A program made the position numbers and the translations under genes. The notes under the pieces were generated by a model, which was not told the DNA's origin, made no database searches, and saw only the letters and a program-made list of their open reading frames with translations. From contig CM057135.1 of assembly GCA_029964075.1 (NCBI GenBank), forward strand, positions 8,272,863-8,336,862: DNA of 64,000 nucleotides, written 5' to 3'. Numbering within the stretch: the stretch's first letter is position 1; each line of letters opens with the position of its first letter. This DNA comes from Patiria pectinifera (Eukaryota > Echinodermata > Asteroidea > Valvatida > Asterinidae). Below, one piece after another: positions 51,454-62,843 of the stretch.

Positions 51454-52312
51454 TAGTATAAGACACTAGCAATCAGTATTAAGGGTAAGTTTTGAGAACA
51501 GGTTCTTAGGAGTTGTTCCGGAGTTTTAATCCTCGGGAGCATCGGGTCTAATTGTGCCTATAGCACCTAGTATAAGGCACTAGCAATCAGTATTAAGGGT
51601 AAGTTTTGAAAACAGGTTCTTAGGAATTGTTCCGGCATTTTAATCCTTGGGAGCATCGGGTATAATTGTGCCTATAGCACCTAGTACAAGGCACAAGCAA
51701 TCAGTATTAAGGGTAAGTTTTGAGAACAGGTTCGTAGGAATTGTTACGGCGTAGTAATCATTGGGAGCATTGGGTCTAATTTTGCCTATAGCACCTAGTA
51801 TAATGAACTAGCAATCAGTATTAAGGGTAAGTTTCTATAACAGGTTCTTAGGAGTTGTTCCGGCGTTGTAATCCTCTGGAGCGTCGGGTCTAATTGTGCC
51901 TATAACACCTAGTATTAGGCACTAGCAATCGGTATTAATGGTAATGTAGGTCAATCAGTATTAAGGGTAAATTTTGAGAACAGGTTCTTAGGAGTTGTTC
52001 CGGCGTTTTAATCCTTGGGAGCATCGGGTCCAATCGTGCCTATACCACCTAGTATAAGGCACTAGCAATCAGTAGTAAGGGTAACTTTTGAGAACAGGTT
52101 CTGAGGAATTGTTCCGGCATTTTAATCCTTGGGAGCATCGGATCTAATTGTGCCTATAGCACCTTGTATAAGGCTTTAGCAATCAGTATTAGGGTAAGTT
52201 TTGAGAACAGGATCTTAGGATTTGTTTCGTGCGTTTTAATCCCGGGGAGCATCGGGTCTAATTGTGCCTATAGCACCTAGTATAAGGCACTAGCAATCAG
52301 TATTAATGGTAT
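51454..52312 (-). repeat. 114-bp satellite array, reverse orientation
   Basis: About 7.5 monomers in the opposite direction. The switch is at GCCTTATACTAGTATAAGAC near 51450-51470, itself palindromic. Copies differ by point changes, and one has an AGGTCAATCAGTATT insertion near 51950. Confidence 0.9.
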
Positions 52313-52782
52313 TGTAGGGAGTTGAGATTTTGAGATTTGAAATTATTACATGGATGATCCCTCATCATAATCAATCTTGCGTTAGTTCTCCATTTTTTTC
52401 TGTGTATAAAGAAACTTCACCTCTATGTAGACCGTTGCTCAGCCGTTGGTGGCATCTCCCGAGGTACATTGTGAACTTTTACGGTGAGTCTGAAGGGCGC
52501 CACCGCAGGGCGGAGGCGGGTCATGCTAATCTCCCGCCTCCGTCATCGGTCGGTGCTCTTCGACCGCCACTTCACAGGTAACCGGAAAAACCTTGGAATA
52601 TTTGTGAAAATGCAGATGGGGCGAACTGTTGCATTTTCCCTGCCATTGGGAAGTTTTCATTTTACGAACTTTGGCCAAGATGGCGACCCAGTAGTCTTGC
52701 TATAGAGACCTCTCGGTGATAAAAAGTGCCGTAACCTTTCCTAGTTATTATTTTTTTCAGGAATCTAATGTTGACATGATTT
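52313..52782. other. Unique segment between satellite and Gypsy LTR
   Basis: No gene. Contains a CG-rich stretch (52490-52570) and GCCAAGATGGCGACC near 52674, a YY1-type motif, so it might be a promoter remnant. Confidence 0.4.
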
Positions 52783-54530
52783 TGTGGCGAAACAGGGTAG
52801 TACAGCCTGCAGCGAGTCTAACTCATGAATTATTTATGCGCGTCGAGAGCATTAATATTAATAGTGCGCGCCTTGACCAATCACAGACGCGCATTTGCAC
52901 AGGTCTGTGCGATTTAGTGTGGTGTTGCGACATCGCCCGGGCAGTTCGGAAGATGGCGTCGAGTCTAGCATAACTATTATATTGTCGCAGGAAAACAAAA
53001 GAGCTGACGATCGACGCGAGCCGTGGCCGGAGCAATAATTGCAGCGACTGCATCAAGGAGCTTAGGTGAGCTTCAGTGCGACCAGTTGTGCAGCAATTCG
53101 TGTATTAAGACTGCCGAGTATTTGAGATAATTGTTATTACAATTTCAGCTCATCGTAACTCGTGGATCAGATTAATTAGTGGGTTGGATAAGTGTTGGAA
53201 CAAAAGGTGAAGAGTCGGAAATAATTGGTTGAAGGCTGGGAGGACTTGGGGTTGTGTGGGATTGCTTGTGGTCTGTTGAACACCGGAACGGTGGGCCTAA
53301 CTGCTGAGGCGATCGCATAACCACTGGACAAATTGCCTGACCGGTTGACTCTGCCTTGAGTTCCTGTGAGGTACACTTAAAGCTTACTTCCACTAATGCT
53401 GTGTAAGGTTAATTGCGGTCCACATCAATCTCCGTGTGAGGATAATTAAGGCTCACTAACTTGTGTGAGGGTTACCATTGACTGATTAGTCGATCCTGAC
53501 CTAGATAGCAATCCCCGTAGTTGTATGAGGGTTATTGCTGTGTATTGGGTGTGGGTTGCATTTGGGTCTAGACTAAAGTGGGCCTTGTGTGAATGTGAGG
53601 GGTAAACCAATTGATTTGGAGATAAGTGAGGCTCGGATTGACTGGAGGAATTGCTTGTGCCGCTTATTCTAGACCTATTGGTTTGGTTCCCGGTGCAGTG
53701 CAACCCTAGATTCCTTGAGCTTCCTGTCCACTGTGAGGTTTACCGGGTGTCGCGTTCTCGGGGCCGTGTGAGGGTTATTACAATTCTCTGGTTAGTTTAT
53801 CCCGTGTTGCCTGTACTATTTACACACATTGAACCTGGCAGTGAGAGTTATTGGGATTGTGTAAGGGTTATTATAGTTCAGTACCCCATTGTGCAATTCT
53901 TGTGAGGGTTACCCCAATTTAGGTGAGGGTTACTCTGGTGGCTGTAAGGGTTATTGAGATTGTATAAGGATTATTTGGAGTGAGGCAGTTGACCAAGTAG
54001 GGGTTATTAGTCGTGGTGCAGTTGACCACGTGAGGGTTATTAGTCGTGGTGCAGTTGACCACTATAACGTTTATCACAAGTGAGGGTTATCACCTGTGAG
54101 GAGTATTGTAAGCCTATTACAACTGTGTATTATATAATTGTATAAATTGAGTGATTGTGTATATAAAGATTATTGAATAGTTGATTACAGAATAAGACCA
54201 ATTATTGATCGTCCTTGAAAACATTTGTCTCTGTGATAGTTATTTGTATCATTGTGAAGGTTAATATAATTAATTACTGCTCTGTTTACATTTGAGTTAC
54301 TCAATCACAAAACGGTGGTATATTTCCACCAAACGAACAGCCCCTAGGCTTAGTCCGCCGTTCGTTAATTGTCCCCCCTTGCGTCTGGGTAGCCGCTCAT
54401 CCTTGCGCAAGGTTAATAAATATTTTTGTGGGATAATAGGAGTTGGCTAGAGTCCTGGGATAAAAAAGACCAGTCTCCCCTGGGTTCTGCCAATCACCGG
54501 TTCCGCCACAAATATGTCGGTTTCGCCACA
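52783..54530 (+). repeat. 5' LTR of the Gypsy element
   Basis: Unusually long. Contains a GC-rich promoter-like part near 52840-52980, with GAAGATGGCGTCGAG (YY1-type motif), a possible donor CTTAG|GTGAGC at 53065/53066, and from about 53510 to 54100 more than ten spaced copies of GTGAGGGTTATT-like motifs. Confidence 0.9.
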
Positions 54531-54548
54531 AATGGTGTCAGAAGTAGG
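54531..54548 (+). promoter_or_regulatory. Primer-binding site of the Gypsy element
   Basis: AATGGTGTCAGAAGTAGG begins right after the LTR end. The TGGTGTCAGAAGT core is frequent as a PBS in Ty3/Gypsy elements. The tRNA is not assigned. Confidence 0.65.
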
Positions 54549-54692
54549 ATTTTTTGTGATTGTATAAATTCAATTGTTGTAAGTTGTGAACTTGTAAAAA
54601 AGAGAAATAAAGAGTAGTTGGTATTTTTTGGTTAATGAGTGGACCTCAGTGAGGTACATTGTGAGGATAATTGGTAACTAGGTTAGCGGGTT

Positions 54693-55007
54693 ATGCTAAC
54701 CTGGGTCGTTACTAGTTTGGGTATTGTTTTGTTTGTAGTATTGTTGGTTGCTGTGTGGATTCTGTTGGGGATTCGAGCGGAGTTGCGATCTTTGCGACAT
54801 ACTGCGAGACAGCAACTGCCAATCCTGTCAAGAATTCATCGGGTGGTAATCGGTACGCGGGTTTTGGTAAATTCGGGAGGCCCTGGACAAGTAGTCCCGC
54901 AGCCTGAATTTACGGGTGAGGTACCGTTATCGCCGAGTGGTCAGTGGCCAAGCGTAGCGAGTCTGGTGGAGACTGAGTTTCCCGGTCAGGAGGAAACGTC
55001 AGTATGA
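54693..55007 (+). CDS. Small ORF with N-terminal membrane segment, upstream of gag
   Basis: 104 codons from ATG at 54693. Residues about 4-27 form one strongly hydrophobic helix (VVTSLGIVLFVVLLVAVWIL), followed by a basic stretch (RAELRSLRHTARQQ) and a soluble Pro/Ser-rich tail. A single membrane anchor with a cytosolic or lumenal tail is likely. The stop TGA (55005-55007) overlaps the gag ATG (55004-55006) as ATGA, suggesting coupled translation or a leader peptide. The frame is intact although most of the element is decayed. A membrane ORF in this position is not standard for Gypsy; function unknown. Confidence 0.55.
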   Translation: MLTWVVTSLGIVLFVVLLVAVWILLGIRAELRSLRHTARQQLPILSRIHRVVIGTRVLVNSGGPGQVVPQPEFTGEVPLSPSGQWPSVASLVETEFPGQEETSV

Positions 55008-56984
55008 GTAAGGGCGGTGGTGTCTCCTCGGTTGAGGTGGACAAAGGTTCAGTCCTTGAGGAGCTGAACCGCTCAAGAATGGAGGTTCAGTGGTTGAAAT
55101 GGGAGAGAGCTCGTCTTTCTTCGGAGTAAGAGGCTGTCAAGAAAGGGGCACAGCCAAAGTTTGCGAGTGAGGGTACCCCTGAGCGTAGGGATACACGTTA
55201 GGTTAAGGTAGATTCCGAGATTAGTTGGAAGTTGCCTGAGAATACCTCCGGGTATGCCTCAGAGGCAACGAAGCGTTCCTGTGATGGTGCGTCACCTGAT
55301 TTGGTCACTAGGGCAAGACGCGCTGAGAGTACACCTATGAGGTCTATACCCATGCGTAGTCCTTGCACCAATCCCTTCTTGGACCATAAGGATGATTGTG
55401 CTAAAAAGGAGCGAGTTCTACACAGTGAGTTGCTAAGTTTTGCTACTAGTCCCGCTGTGGGGAAATCCAACAAGGTTGTCCATGAGGTTGACTCCTACAA
55501 TTACCCCCGACCGGTATAATGGTAAGGTTCTGTGGAACGATTATTACCGCCACTTTGAGGCGTGTAAGCAGGTGAATCAGTGGATTGAGGAGCAAGCGAT
55601 CGATTTTGTGGCTGCTTGTCTCCAGGGTGAGGCACTCCGTATTCTCAGCGATGGGTCGAAGAAGTTCACTTAAAGTGAACTTGTGAAGGTGTTGTCGAAG
55701 AGATTCGGTCCTGGACGACAGGCCGAAAATTATTTGGTGGAGTTGAGGCACCGACGTCAGGGGCCTAAAGAAACTCTTCAGGAGTTGGGCCAGGCAATCC
55801 GTGATTTAACGTTGAAGGCCTACCCCGAAATCCCCCACGAGGCACGGGAGCGCCTGGGGAAGAACCATTTTGTCGATGCGGTGACTAGTCAGGTCGTTAG
55901 GGAAGGCGTATATCGCGATCGCCCAAAGACATTGGACGAAGCTATACGTGCTGCCCTTGAGACCAAAAATTTTGAGAAAGTCGAGAGCGAGAGGAGGACC
56001 GAAGGCAAACCTGTAAAGTTTGCAAGAGCAGTGGATTCAGACACTGAGAGGCGACTTCTAAAGCTAGAAGAAAGTGCTGGTTTGCAGACAAAGAAGATAG
56101 ACCAAGTGGTTGAGCTTCTGACAGGGCTCACCAAGCAAGGTCTAGTTCAGGGTGATAAGGCGAAGTTTCCTCAGAGGCATTCACCAAAGCCTGAAAGGAA
56201 AACGCCGGGTGTGTTCAAATGTTTCAATTGTGGCGAGGTTGGTCATTTCAAACGGGACTGTACCAAACCTCGTAAGGAGAGATGGGCAAAGGGAAACGCC
56301 AGGTCGCGAGGTCCAGAAGGCAGAGAGCCAGTAGGCACTCGGCCAAGCGGTGGTACTTGGCCTGGGTATGGGTTGTTTGTTAATGGTGTTGTGAGGGGAG
56401 CGAAGTGTAGGCTCCTAGTTGATTCAGGGTCGACCGACACACTAGTTAGTAGTCGAGTTTACCATAGAATTGCCAAGGAACAGAGGCCGGTGCTGGAATC
56501 GGAAGAGTCCAGCATTCAGCAGGTTGATGTGATTTCAGCTGCCTGGGTGGACATACAGTTGGGTAAGACCGCTTACCCAGTTCGTGTCATTTTTGCTAAT
56601 GTCAAGTATGACGGCATTTTAGGCATGGATTTCTTGTTGCGTACTGGAGGTAACTTAGATTTCCAAAGCCTTGAGTTGAGGTTAAACGGAGAAAGGATGA
56701 AGTGCGCAAGTGGTACAGGTGAGCCGTTCGTTGGCCGGGTGTCGGTGGCCGAAACTACTGAGATTCCAGCTGGCCATGAGGTTGTCGTACCTGGTGAGGT
56801 AGTGACTGCCTGTGAGGCAGGGGAACAGTTGGCAATCACAGAACCTGTAGAAGGTGGTGGCGAGTTGGCTGAGCGAGGCCTACTTTTAGGCCGGTCGCTG
56901 GTGAAGCCAACAGCCGAGGGTCTCCCCTTGCGGATATTCAATCCGGGGAGGAGAAACGGGTTGTTAAGTGGGGGACAACCGTAG
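55004..56984 (+). pseudogene. Gypsy gag and protease, disrupted
   Basis: Starts MSKGGGVSSVEV at 55004. In-frame stops occur at 55127-55129 and near 55199, a frame change near 55490-55510 and another stop at 55671. Recognisable gag core: DRYNGKVLWNDYYRHFEACK and FVAACLQGEALRIL near 55530-55640, then 55683-56984 open. That last frame contains the retrotransposon gag helices, a zinc knuckle CFNCGEVGHFKRDC (C-x2-C-x4-H-x4-C) near 56219-56262, and the aspartic protease with LLVDSGSTDTL near 56410-56440 and GILGMDFLL near 56610-56640. Confidence 0.85.
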
Positions 56985-58160
56985 GCACAATTGCGGCAGT
57001 CGAGGGTGATGCCGTAGTTCTGCCTGATGAGGGTCATGGGTGTGAGGTCTATGGAGACCTGCCCGATCACCTGCATGATCTGTATGACCGGAGTAAGGTC
57101 AACCTCCCTGAGGAGTATCATGCCGAGGTGAAGTCGTGTCTGATGGAATTTCAGGATGTTTTTTTCTTCTGGTGAGGGTGACATAGGGCGGACTGATGCG
57201 GTAAAGCATCACATCCGTACTGGCGATGCGAGGCCTACCAAGGAGAGGCCCCGGCGCCATCCCCTGTGTAATCAGGAGGAAATAATGAGGCAGATTGGGG
57301 ATTTGAAGAATCGAGGGGTTATCGAACCATCCGATAGTCCCTGGGCTGCAAATGTTGTGTAAGTCCGAAAGAAGGACGGGACTAAACGGTTTTGTGTCGA
57401 CTATCGATGTTTGAATAGGGTAACAATTAAAGATGCTTACCCTGTCCCTCGTATCGACGAGACACTAGATGCTTTGTCCGGTGCCGAGTGGTTCTCGACG
57501 CTTGATTTAGCGTCGGGATACTGGCAGGTGGCCTTAGACGCCATCCAGAAATTCACTTTCGTGGTTCATAATGGGTTGTATAGGTGGCGTTGCATGCCTT
57601 TTGGGCTTTGCAACGCCCCTGCGACGTTTGAAAGGTTGATGGAGAAGGTGATGGCGGGTCTCCAGTGGGAGATTCTGCTCATTTACCTGGATGATGTCAT
57701 TGTATTTGGCAAGACTGTGATAGAGGTAATTGAGCGACTGAAAGTCGTTCTCTCCAGGTTGAGGCAAGCTGGTCTGAAGTTGAAGCCTAGTAAGTGCATC
57801 TTATTTCAGAGATCAGTAGGCTACTTGGGACATATTGTGTCGTCTGAAGGTGTGGCTACCGATCCTGAGAAGGTTCGGGCCGTGGCCGAATGGCCAACAC
57901 CTAAGTGTGTCAAGGAAGTTCAAAGCTTTTTAGGCCTTGCTTCCTATTATCGGAAGTTTATCAGGGGGATTTGCCGAGGTAGCTTCACATCTGCATGCGT
58001 TGACCCCGAGGACCCCGAGGGTCAGCTTGCAAGGTGGCTCCAAGTGATCAGCGAGTATGATCTGACAATTCAACACAGGCCTGGGCGTAAGCATGGAAAT
58101 GCTGCAGGGGTTGTCCCGGAAGGCCTGCAAGCAATGAGGTCGTTCCGACGCGGATGAAGC
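56985..58160 (+). pseudogene. Gypsy reverse transcriptase, disrupted; RNase H deleted
   Basis: The RT leader includes KNRGVIEPSDSPWAANVV near 57310-57360, followed by a TAA at 57360. The frame then continues with RKKDGTKRFCVDYRCLN, STLDLASGYWQV near 57500 and the catalytic YLDD at 57688-57699, then the thumb (GYLGHIV, SFLGLASYYRKFIRG) to 57960. After YRKFIRG the sequence jumps to LARWLQVISEYDLTIQHRPGRK near 58030-58090, so roughly 1 kb containing the RNase H catalytic residues is missing. Frame changes occur near 56965 and 57160 (T6 run). Confidence 0.85.
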
Positions 58161-59825
58161 GCCGGAGGGTGTCGAAGCGTCAAGTGATGCCAAAGATACC
58201 AACAGCGATGAGGTTGGTGTTGGTCACCATGAGGTTGGCTCTGACTTTCCAATTCCTGAGGCGAGTGTGAGGGGCATCTTTGCCCAACCACATTTGCTTA
58301 GAGTGCAGTCAGAGAGGTGCGGGACGGTGTCCTTTATAGGAACTGGGAGTCCGACGACAGGAAGTTGTCTAGGTGGCAATTGGTACTTCCTGGGGGATTG
58401 AGAGAGGTCGTACTTCAAGAGCTACATGGTGGTCGGACTAGTGGCCATCTTGGTGTCAAGAAGACTTTGGCCAAAGGCAAGTTCCGATACTATTGGACGG
58501 GAATGACCACGGATGTGAGGTCATTCATAAGACGTTGTGAGCTGTGTGGCAGGCGGAAATCTCCTGTAAAGAAGAGAGTTTCTCCGCTCCATCAGTACTT
58601 GGTGGGCGAGCCCATGGAGAGGGTGGCCGTGGACCTGCTTGGGCCACTGCCCCGGAGCGACAGTGGCAACGTCTGGGTTATGGTAGTCGGTGACTACTGC
58701 TCCAAATGGATGGAGGCGTACGCTCTGCCTGATGCTAAGGCAGAGACGGTGACGAACAAGTTGGTCAGTGAGTTTGTCTGTCGGTTTGGCATTCCCTTGG
58801 AATTGCATTCCGATCAGGGGACAAACCTCGAGTCGGCCGTGTTTGGCGAGATGTGTAAGGTCCTGGGGATTTCCAAAACGAGAACCACAGCGTACAACCC
58901 CAAGTACGATGGAATGGTTGAACGCTTCAACAAGACATTGGTCAACATGGTCGCCGTGATGCTTGAACCAAGGAGGAGACAGCGGGACTGGGATGAGTGT
59001 TACCGTATGCATGTTATGCTTACCGGTGCACTCCCCAAGAGTCAACTGGCGAGTCTCCAAACATGATGATGCTTGGGAGGGAGACCAGGCTCCCAGTCGA
59101 TTTGCTGGTTGAGGGTCCTACAGTAGAGGACACAACAGCGACAGATTTCGCTCAGAGGTTGCGGCAGAATCTGCAAGAGGCTCATGGCAGGGTCAGAGAG
59201 TGCCTAAGGCAGAGTGTCAGGAACCAGGAGCGAGATTACGATCGGAGGGTACACGGCGAAGGCCTGAAGCAAGGCCAGTTCGCCTGGTTGTACAACAAAG
59301 CCAGAAAGAAGGGGACATTGCAGAAGCTTGAACTTCGATGGGTAGGACCCTACTTGGTGGTAAAGAGACTCTCCGATGTCACCTACCGAATCCAGATGAA
59401 GCCTGGCGGTAAGGCTTCTGTTGTCCACGGGGTTAGGCTCAAGTTCTGGTGAGAACATAAAACAGTGGAAGTATGAGCCTGACTTGGCTGAGAAACAACT
59501 GGTGAAACCAGAAGAAATTTCTGATTGCACTGAAGTTAGCCACGAAGTGTTGGAGGAACCAATAATGGCGGAGCCAGTAGAAGTTTCTGATCCAATTGAT
59601 ACTGGTGAAAGGGTGAATGAAGAACCGTTGGTTGGATAACCGGTGACCGAGGTTCCAGATGCCACGTCTACTGGTCAAAAGGAACAAAGGAGTGTTGAGC
59701 CTCCTGAGGCGCACAGTGTTGATCCTAGCAGTAGTGGGGAAGGGGAGGTTGTTGTAGGTAGCCCAAGGGAAATTCGAAGAAGAAATCCCCTGAGGGAACG
59801 CAGACTTCCCGCCCGATACCGATAG
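58161..59825 (+). pseudogene. Gypsy integrase and pol tail, disrupted
   Basis: 58317-59066 holds the H2C2 zinc-binding part (HGGRTSGHLGVKKT, CELCGRRK) and the DDE core with AVDLLGPLP near 58630, LHSDQGTN near 58805 and MVERFNKT near 58915. A frame change near 59030 leads into 58997-59452, the integrase C-terminal part (GLKQGQFAWLYN, LRWVGPYLV). The tail continues in other frames to 59639 and to 59825, ending in an Arg-rich RRRNPLRERRLPARYR motif usual for pol ends. Integrase inserts the cDNA. Confidence 0.85.
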
Positions 59826-59872
59826 TTAGGTTAGTCACCTGGTAAAGTGTGTCACTAACCAAATGGTTTTGT

Positions 59873-59890
59873 TTTTGTGTTTTGTTGACA
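59873..59890 (+). promoter_or_regulatory. Splice acceptor for the zinc-finger ORF
   Basis: A U/G-rich polypyrimidine-like tract ending GTTGACAG precedes the ATG at 59901. Paired with the LTR donor CTTAG|GTGAGC at 53065/53066, it could give a spliced mRNA. Confidence 0.5.
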
Positions 59891-59900
59891 GAAATCAAGC

Positions 59901-60441
59901 ATGCCGCAGAGTTGCTACCAGTGCCAGGCAACGTTCAACTCGAAGTTAGGTCTCTGGCGGCACCTAAGACTAATCCACGGCCCTCCATTGTTTTTTAGCT
60001 GCAGGAGTTGCAGTTACAGAGACAGGCGCCGGGACAACCTTCGGAGGCACTACAATTTTTGCCATCCAGAGAATATGGCGGAGTCCGCCGAGCCCAAAAG
60101 GGGCAGCAGTGATCACCCTGTCCCCGTGTCCCATTCCCCCCTTAGTTGGAAGAAGTTTTCCCATCATCCGGATCAGCGGCAAGCCGAGGTCCCTCCTGAG
60201 CAGGATGAGAGCAGATCAAGACCCCCAATCGCCAGGTTCCCCATCTATGCCGCCATTAAGTCCAATTACCCAGGCTGGAGCTGAACCAGACGAGCCCCCA
60301 GCCAAACGCATGAAGGTCGCCATTGTGGAGGAGAGGGTCTTCAAGAAGACGTACATTGATGGTCAGTTGGTCCACGAAGAGGCGACGACCCACAAATATA
60401 AGAAGCCGGTGGACGCCAACAAGTACAACCTGCCGGAGTGA
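59901..60441 (+). pseudogene. C2H2 zinc-finger accessory ORF 3' of pol, one frame change
   Basis: ATG at 59901. Two C2H2 fingers, each C-x2-C-x12-H-x4-H: CYQCQATFNSKLGLWRHLRL... near 59910-59975 and CRSCSYRDRRRDNLRRHYNF... near 60000-60060. A Ser/Pro-rich linker follows, then after a single frame change around 60190-60230 a basic patch (PAKRMKVAIVEERVFKK) and a C-terminus ending NKYNLPE at 60441. A strong acceptor TTTTGTTGACAG ends at 59890, ten bases before the ATG, as expected for a spliced subgenomic message. The position is that of env in retrovirus-like elements, but the product is a nucleic-acid-binding protein, not an envelope. Its role is unknown. Confidence 0.6.
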
Positions 60442-61026
60442 GCCTAATCAACGATCAGCCAATTAATCAGCCGAACTCTTATAATTAGAAGTAATTTATG
60501 AGATTATTTGTACATATTCGTGAATTGTATTGATTGCCAACAATTATTTTGAAATAGTCGCGATGCTCCATAATTTACCATGATTTACAAAAACAAAGAA
60601 AAGAGAATCGTTTTGTAAGTTTAATATCTTGTAGGTTCATATTTTTTCTTACTGCATCACTTTGTATATTTTATCACTGTTAAAAATGTTGTGTGTGTTG
60701 TTTATAAAGGAAAACAGAAAAGAGGATTTCAAGGACATCTTTCTGTAAATATTTAATTACTGAGGTTCAGTGGACCTTACACAATTTTGTGTGTTATAAT
60801 TGTAGAAATATGTAGACCTCACAGGTGTGAGGATCATTTGAACTTGTATGATATCTTTGATTCATAGTAGGTTTAGGTGGTACGTGAGGTCGAGTGAACC
60901 TCACACGACATTTTCTTGGTATTAAAAATAGTAGATTTTATAATTGTATAAATTTATTCAGGCCTGTTTCGCATAATTCTAATTAAGCTATTTAATCCGG
61001 AACGGATTAAGCTTTGCTAAGGCCTG
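60442..61026. other. Non-coding 3' region of the Gypsy element
   Basis: AT-rich with no gene. Contains an AATCCGGAACGGATTA inverted repeat just before the 3' LTR; no classical polypurine tract is seen. Confidence 0.55.
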
Positions 61027-62759
61027 TGTGGCGAAACAGGGTAGTACAGACTGCAGCGAGTCTAACTCATGAATAGTCTAACTCATGAATTATTTACGCG
61101 CCTCGAGAGCATTAATATTAATAGTGCGCGCCTTGACCAATCACAGACGCGCATTTGCACAGGTCTGGGCGATTTAGCGTGGTGTTGCGACATCGCCCGG
61201 GCAGTTTGGAAGATGGCGTCGAGTCTAGCATAACTGTTATATTGTCGCAGGAAAACAAAAGAGCTGACGATCGACGCGAGCCGTGGCCGGAGCAATAATT
61301 GCAGCGACTGCATCAAGGAGCTTAGGTGAGCTTCAGTGCGACCAGTTGTGCAGCAATTTGTGTATTAAGACTGCCGAGTATTTGAGATAATTGTTATTAC
61401 AATTTCAGCTCATCGTAACTCGTGGATCAGATTAATTAGTGGGTTGGATAAGTGTTGGAACAAAAGGGGGGAGTTGGAAATAATTGGTTGAAGGCTGGGA
61501 GGACTTTGGGTTGTGTGGGATTGCTTGTGGTCTGTTGAACACCGGAACGGTGGGCCTGACTGCCGAGGCGATCGCATAACCACTGGACAAATTGCCTGAC
61601 CGGTTGACTCTGCCTTGAGTTCCCGTGAGGTACACTTAAAGCTTACTTCCACTAATGCTGTGTAAGGTTAATTGCGGTCCACATTAATCTCCGTGTGAGG
61701 ATAATTAAGGCTCACTTTTGACTGATTAGTCGATCCTGACCTAGATAACAATCCCCGTAGTTGTATGAGGGTTATTGCTGTGTATTGGGTGTGGGTTGCA
61801 TTTGGGTCTAGACTATAGTGGCCTTGTGCCGCTTGTTCTAGACCTATTGGTTTGGTTCCCGGTGCAGTGCAACCCTAGTTTCCTTGAGCTTCCTGTCCAC
61901 TGTGAGGTTTATTAGGTGTAGCGTTCTCGGGGCCGTGTGAGGGTTATTACAATTCTCTGGTTAGTCTATCCCGTGTTGCCTGTACTATTTACACACATTG
62001 ACCCTGGCAGTGAGGGTTATTGGGATTGTGTAAGGGTTATTATAGTTCAGTACCCCATTGTGCAATTCTTGTGAGGGTTACCCCCAATTTAGGTGAGGGT
62101 TACTCTGGTGGCTGTAAGGGTTATTGAGATTGTATAAGGATTATTTGGAGTGGTGCAGTTGACCGCGTGAGGGTTATTAGTCGTGGTGCAGTTGACCACG
62201 TGAGGGTTATTAGTCGTGGTGCAGTTGACCACTATAGCGTTTATCACAGGTGAGGGTTATCACCTGTGAGAAGTATTGTAAGCCTATATCATTCCAAAGG
62301 GTGCAGTAGACCCTTATTTGAGATATTAGGATTATTACAACTGTGTATTATATAATTGTATAATTTGAGTGATTGTGTATATAAAGATTTATTGAATAGT
62401 TGATTAGAGAATCAGACCAATTATTGATCGTCCTTGAAAACATTTGTCTCTGTGATAGTTATTTGTGTCATTGTGAAGGTTATTATAATTAATTAGTGCT
62501 CTGTTTACATTTGAGTTACTCAATCACAAAACGGTGGTATATTTCCACCAAACGAACAGCCCCTAGGCTTAGTCCGCCGTTCTTTAATTGTTCCCCCCTT
62601 GCGTCTGGGTAGCCGCTCATCCTTGCGCAAGGTTAATACATATTTTTGTGGGATAATAGGAGTTGGCTAGAGTCCTGGGATAAAAAAAGACCAGTCCCCC
62701 CTGGGTTCTGCCAATCACCGGTTCCGCCACAAATAGTGTCAGGGGTCGGTTTTGCCACA
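61027..62759 (+). repeat. 3' LTR of the Gypsy element
   Basis: Matches 52783-54530 with several indels (for example loss of about 55 bp near 61820 and a gain near 62290-62335). Confidence 0.9.
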
Positions 62760-62773
62760 ATAGTCTTGCATTT

Positions 62774-62843
62774 ATTTTTTGATAGGCGGTATTTTTGTAT
62801 TGTGGTGATTTTTTGATAGGCGGTATTTTTGTATTGTGGTGAT
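62774..62843. repeat. 34-bp tandem duplication
   Basis: TTTTTTGATAGGCGGTATTT and TTGTATTGTGGTGAT are repeated twice in direct order. Confidence 0.85.

Larger units (their letters stand above)
52783..62759 (+). mobile_element. Degenerate Ty3/Gypsy LTR retrotransposon with accessory ORFs
   Basis: LTRs of about 1748 and 1733 bp (52783-54530 and 61027-62759) begin TGTGGCGAAACAGGG and end in a CGCCACA/TGCCACA tail. Directly after the 5' LTR comes TGGTGTCAGAAGTAGG, a tRNA primer-binding-site-like sequence common in Gypsy elements. Gag, protease, RT and integrase follow in standard order, with many stops and frame changes and most of RNase H deleted. LTRs differ by several indels, so insertion is older than the BEL copy. 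No convincing target duplication (flanks GATTT versus ATAGT). Confidence 0.92.

Noticed and set aside
52330-52705. Two short plus-strand frames upstream of the Gypsy LTR
   Set aside because: Overlap each other without splice sites or domains.
53540-54100. GTGAGGGTTA motifs considered as telomeric-type repeats
   Set aside because: Spacing is irregular and the core is not TTAGGG in tandem; they are confined to the two LTRs.
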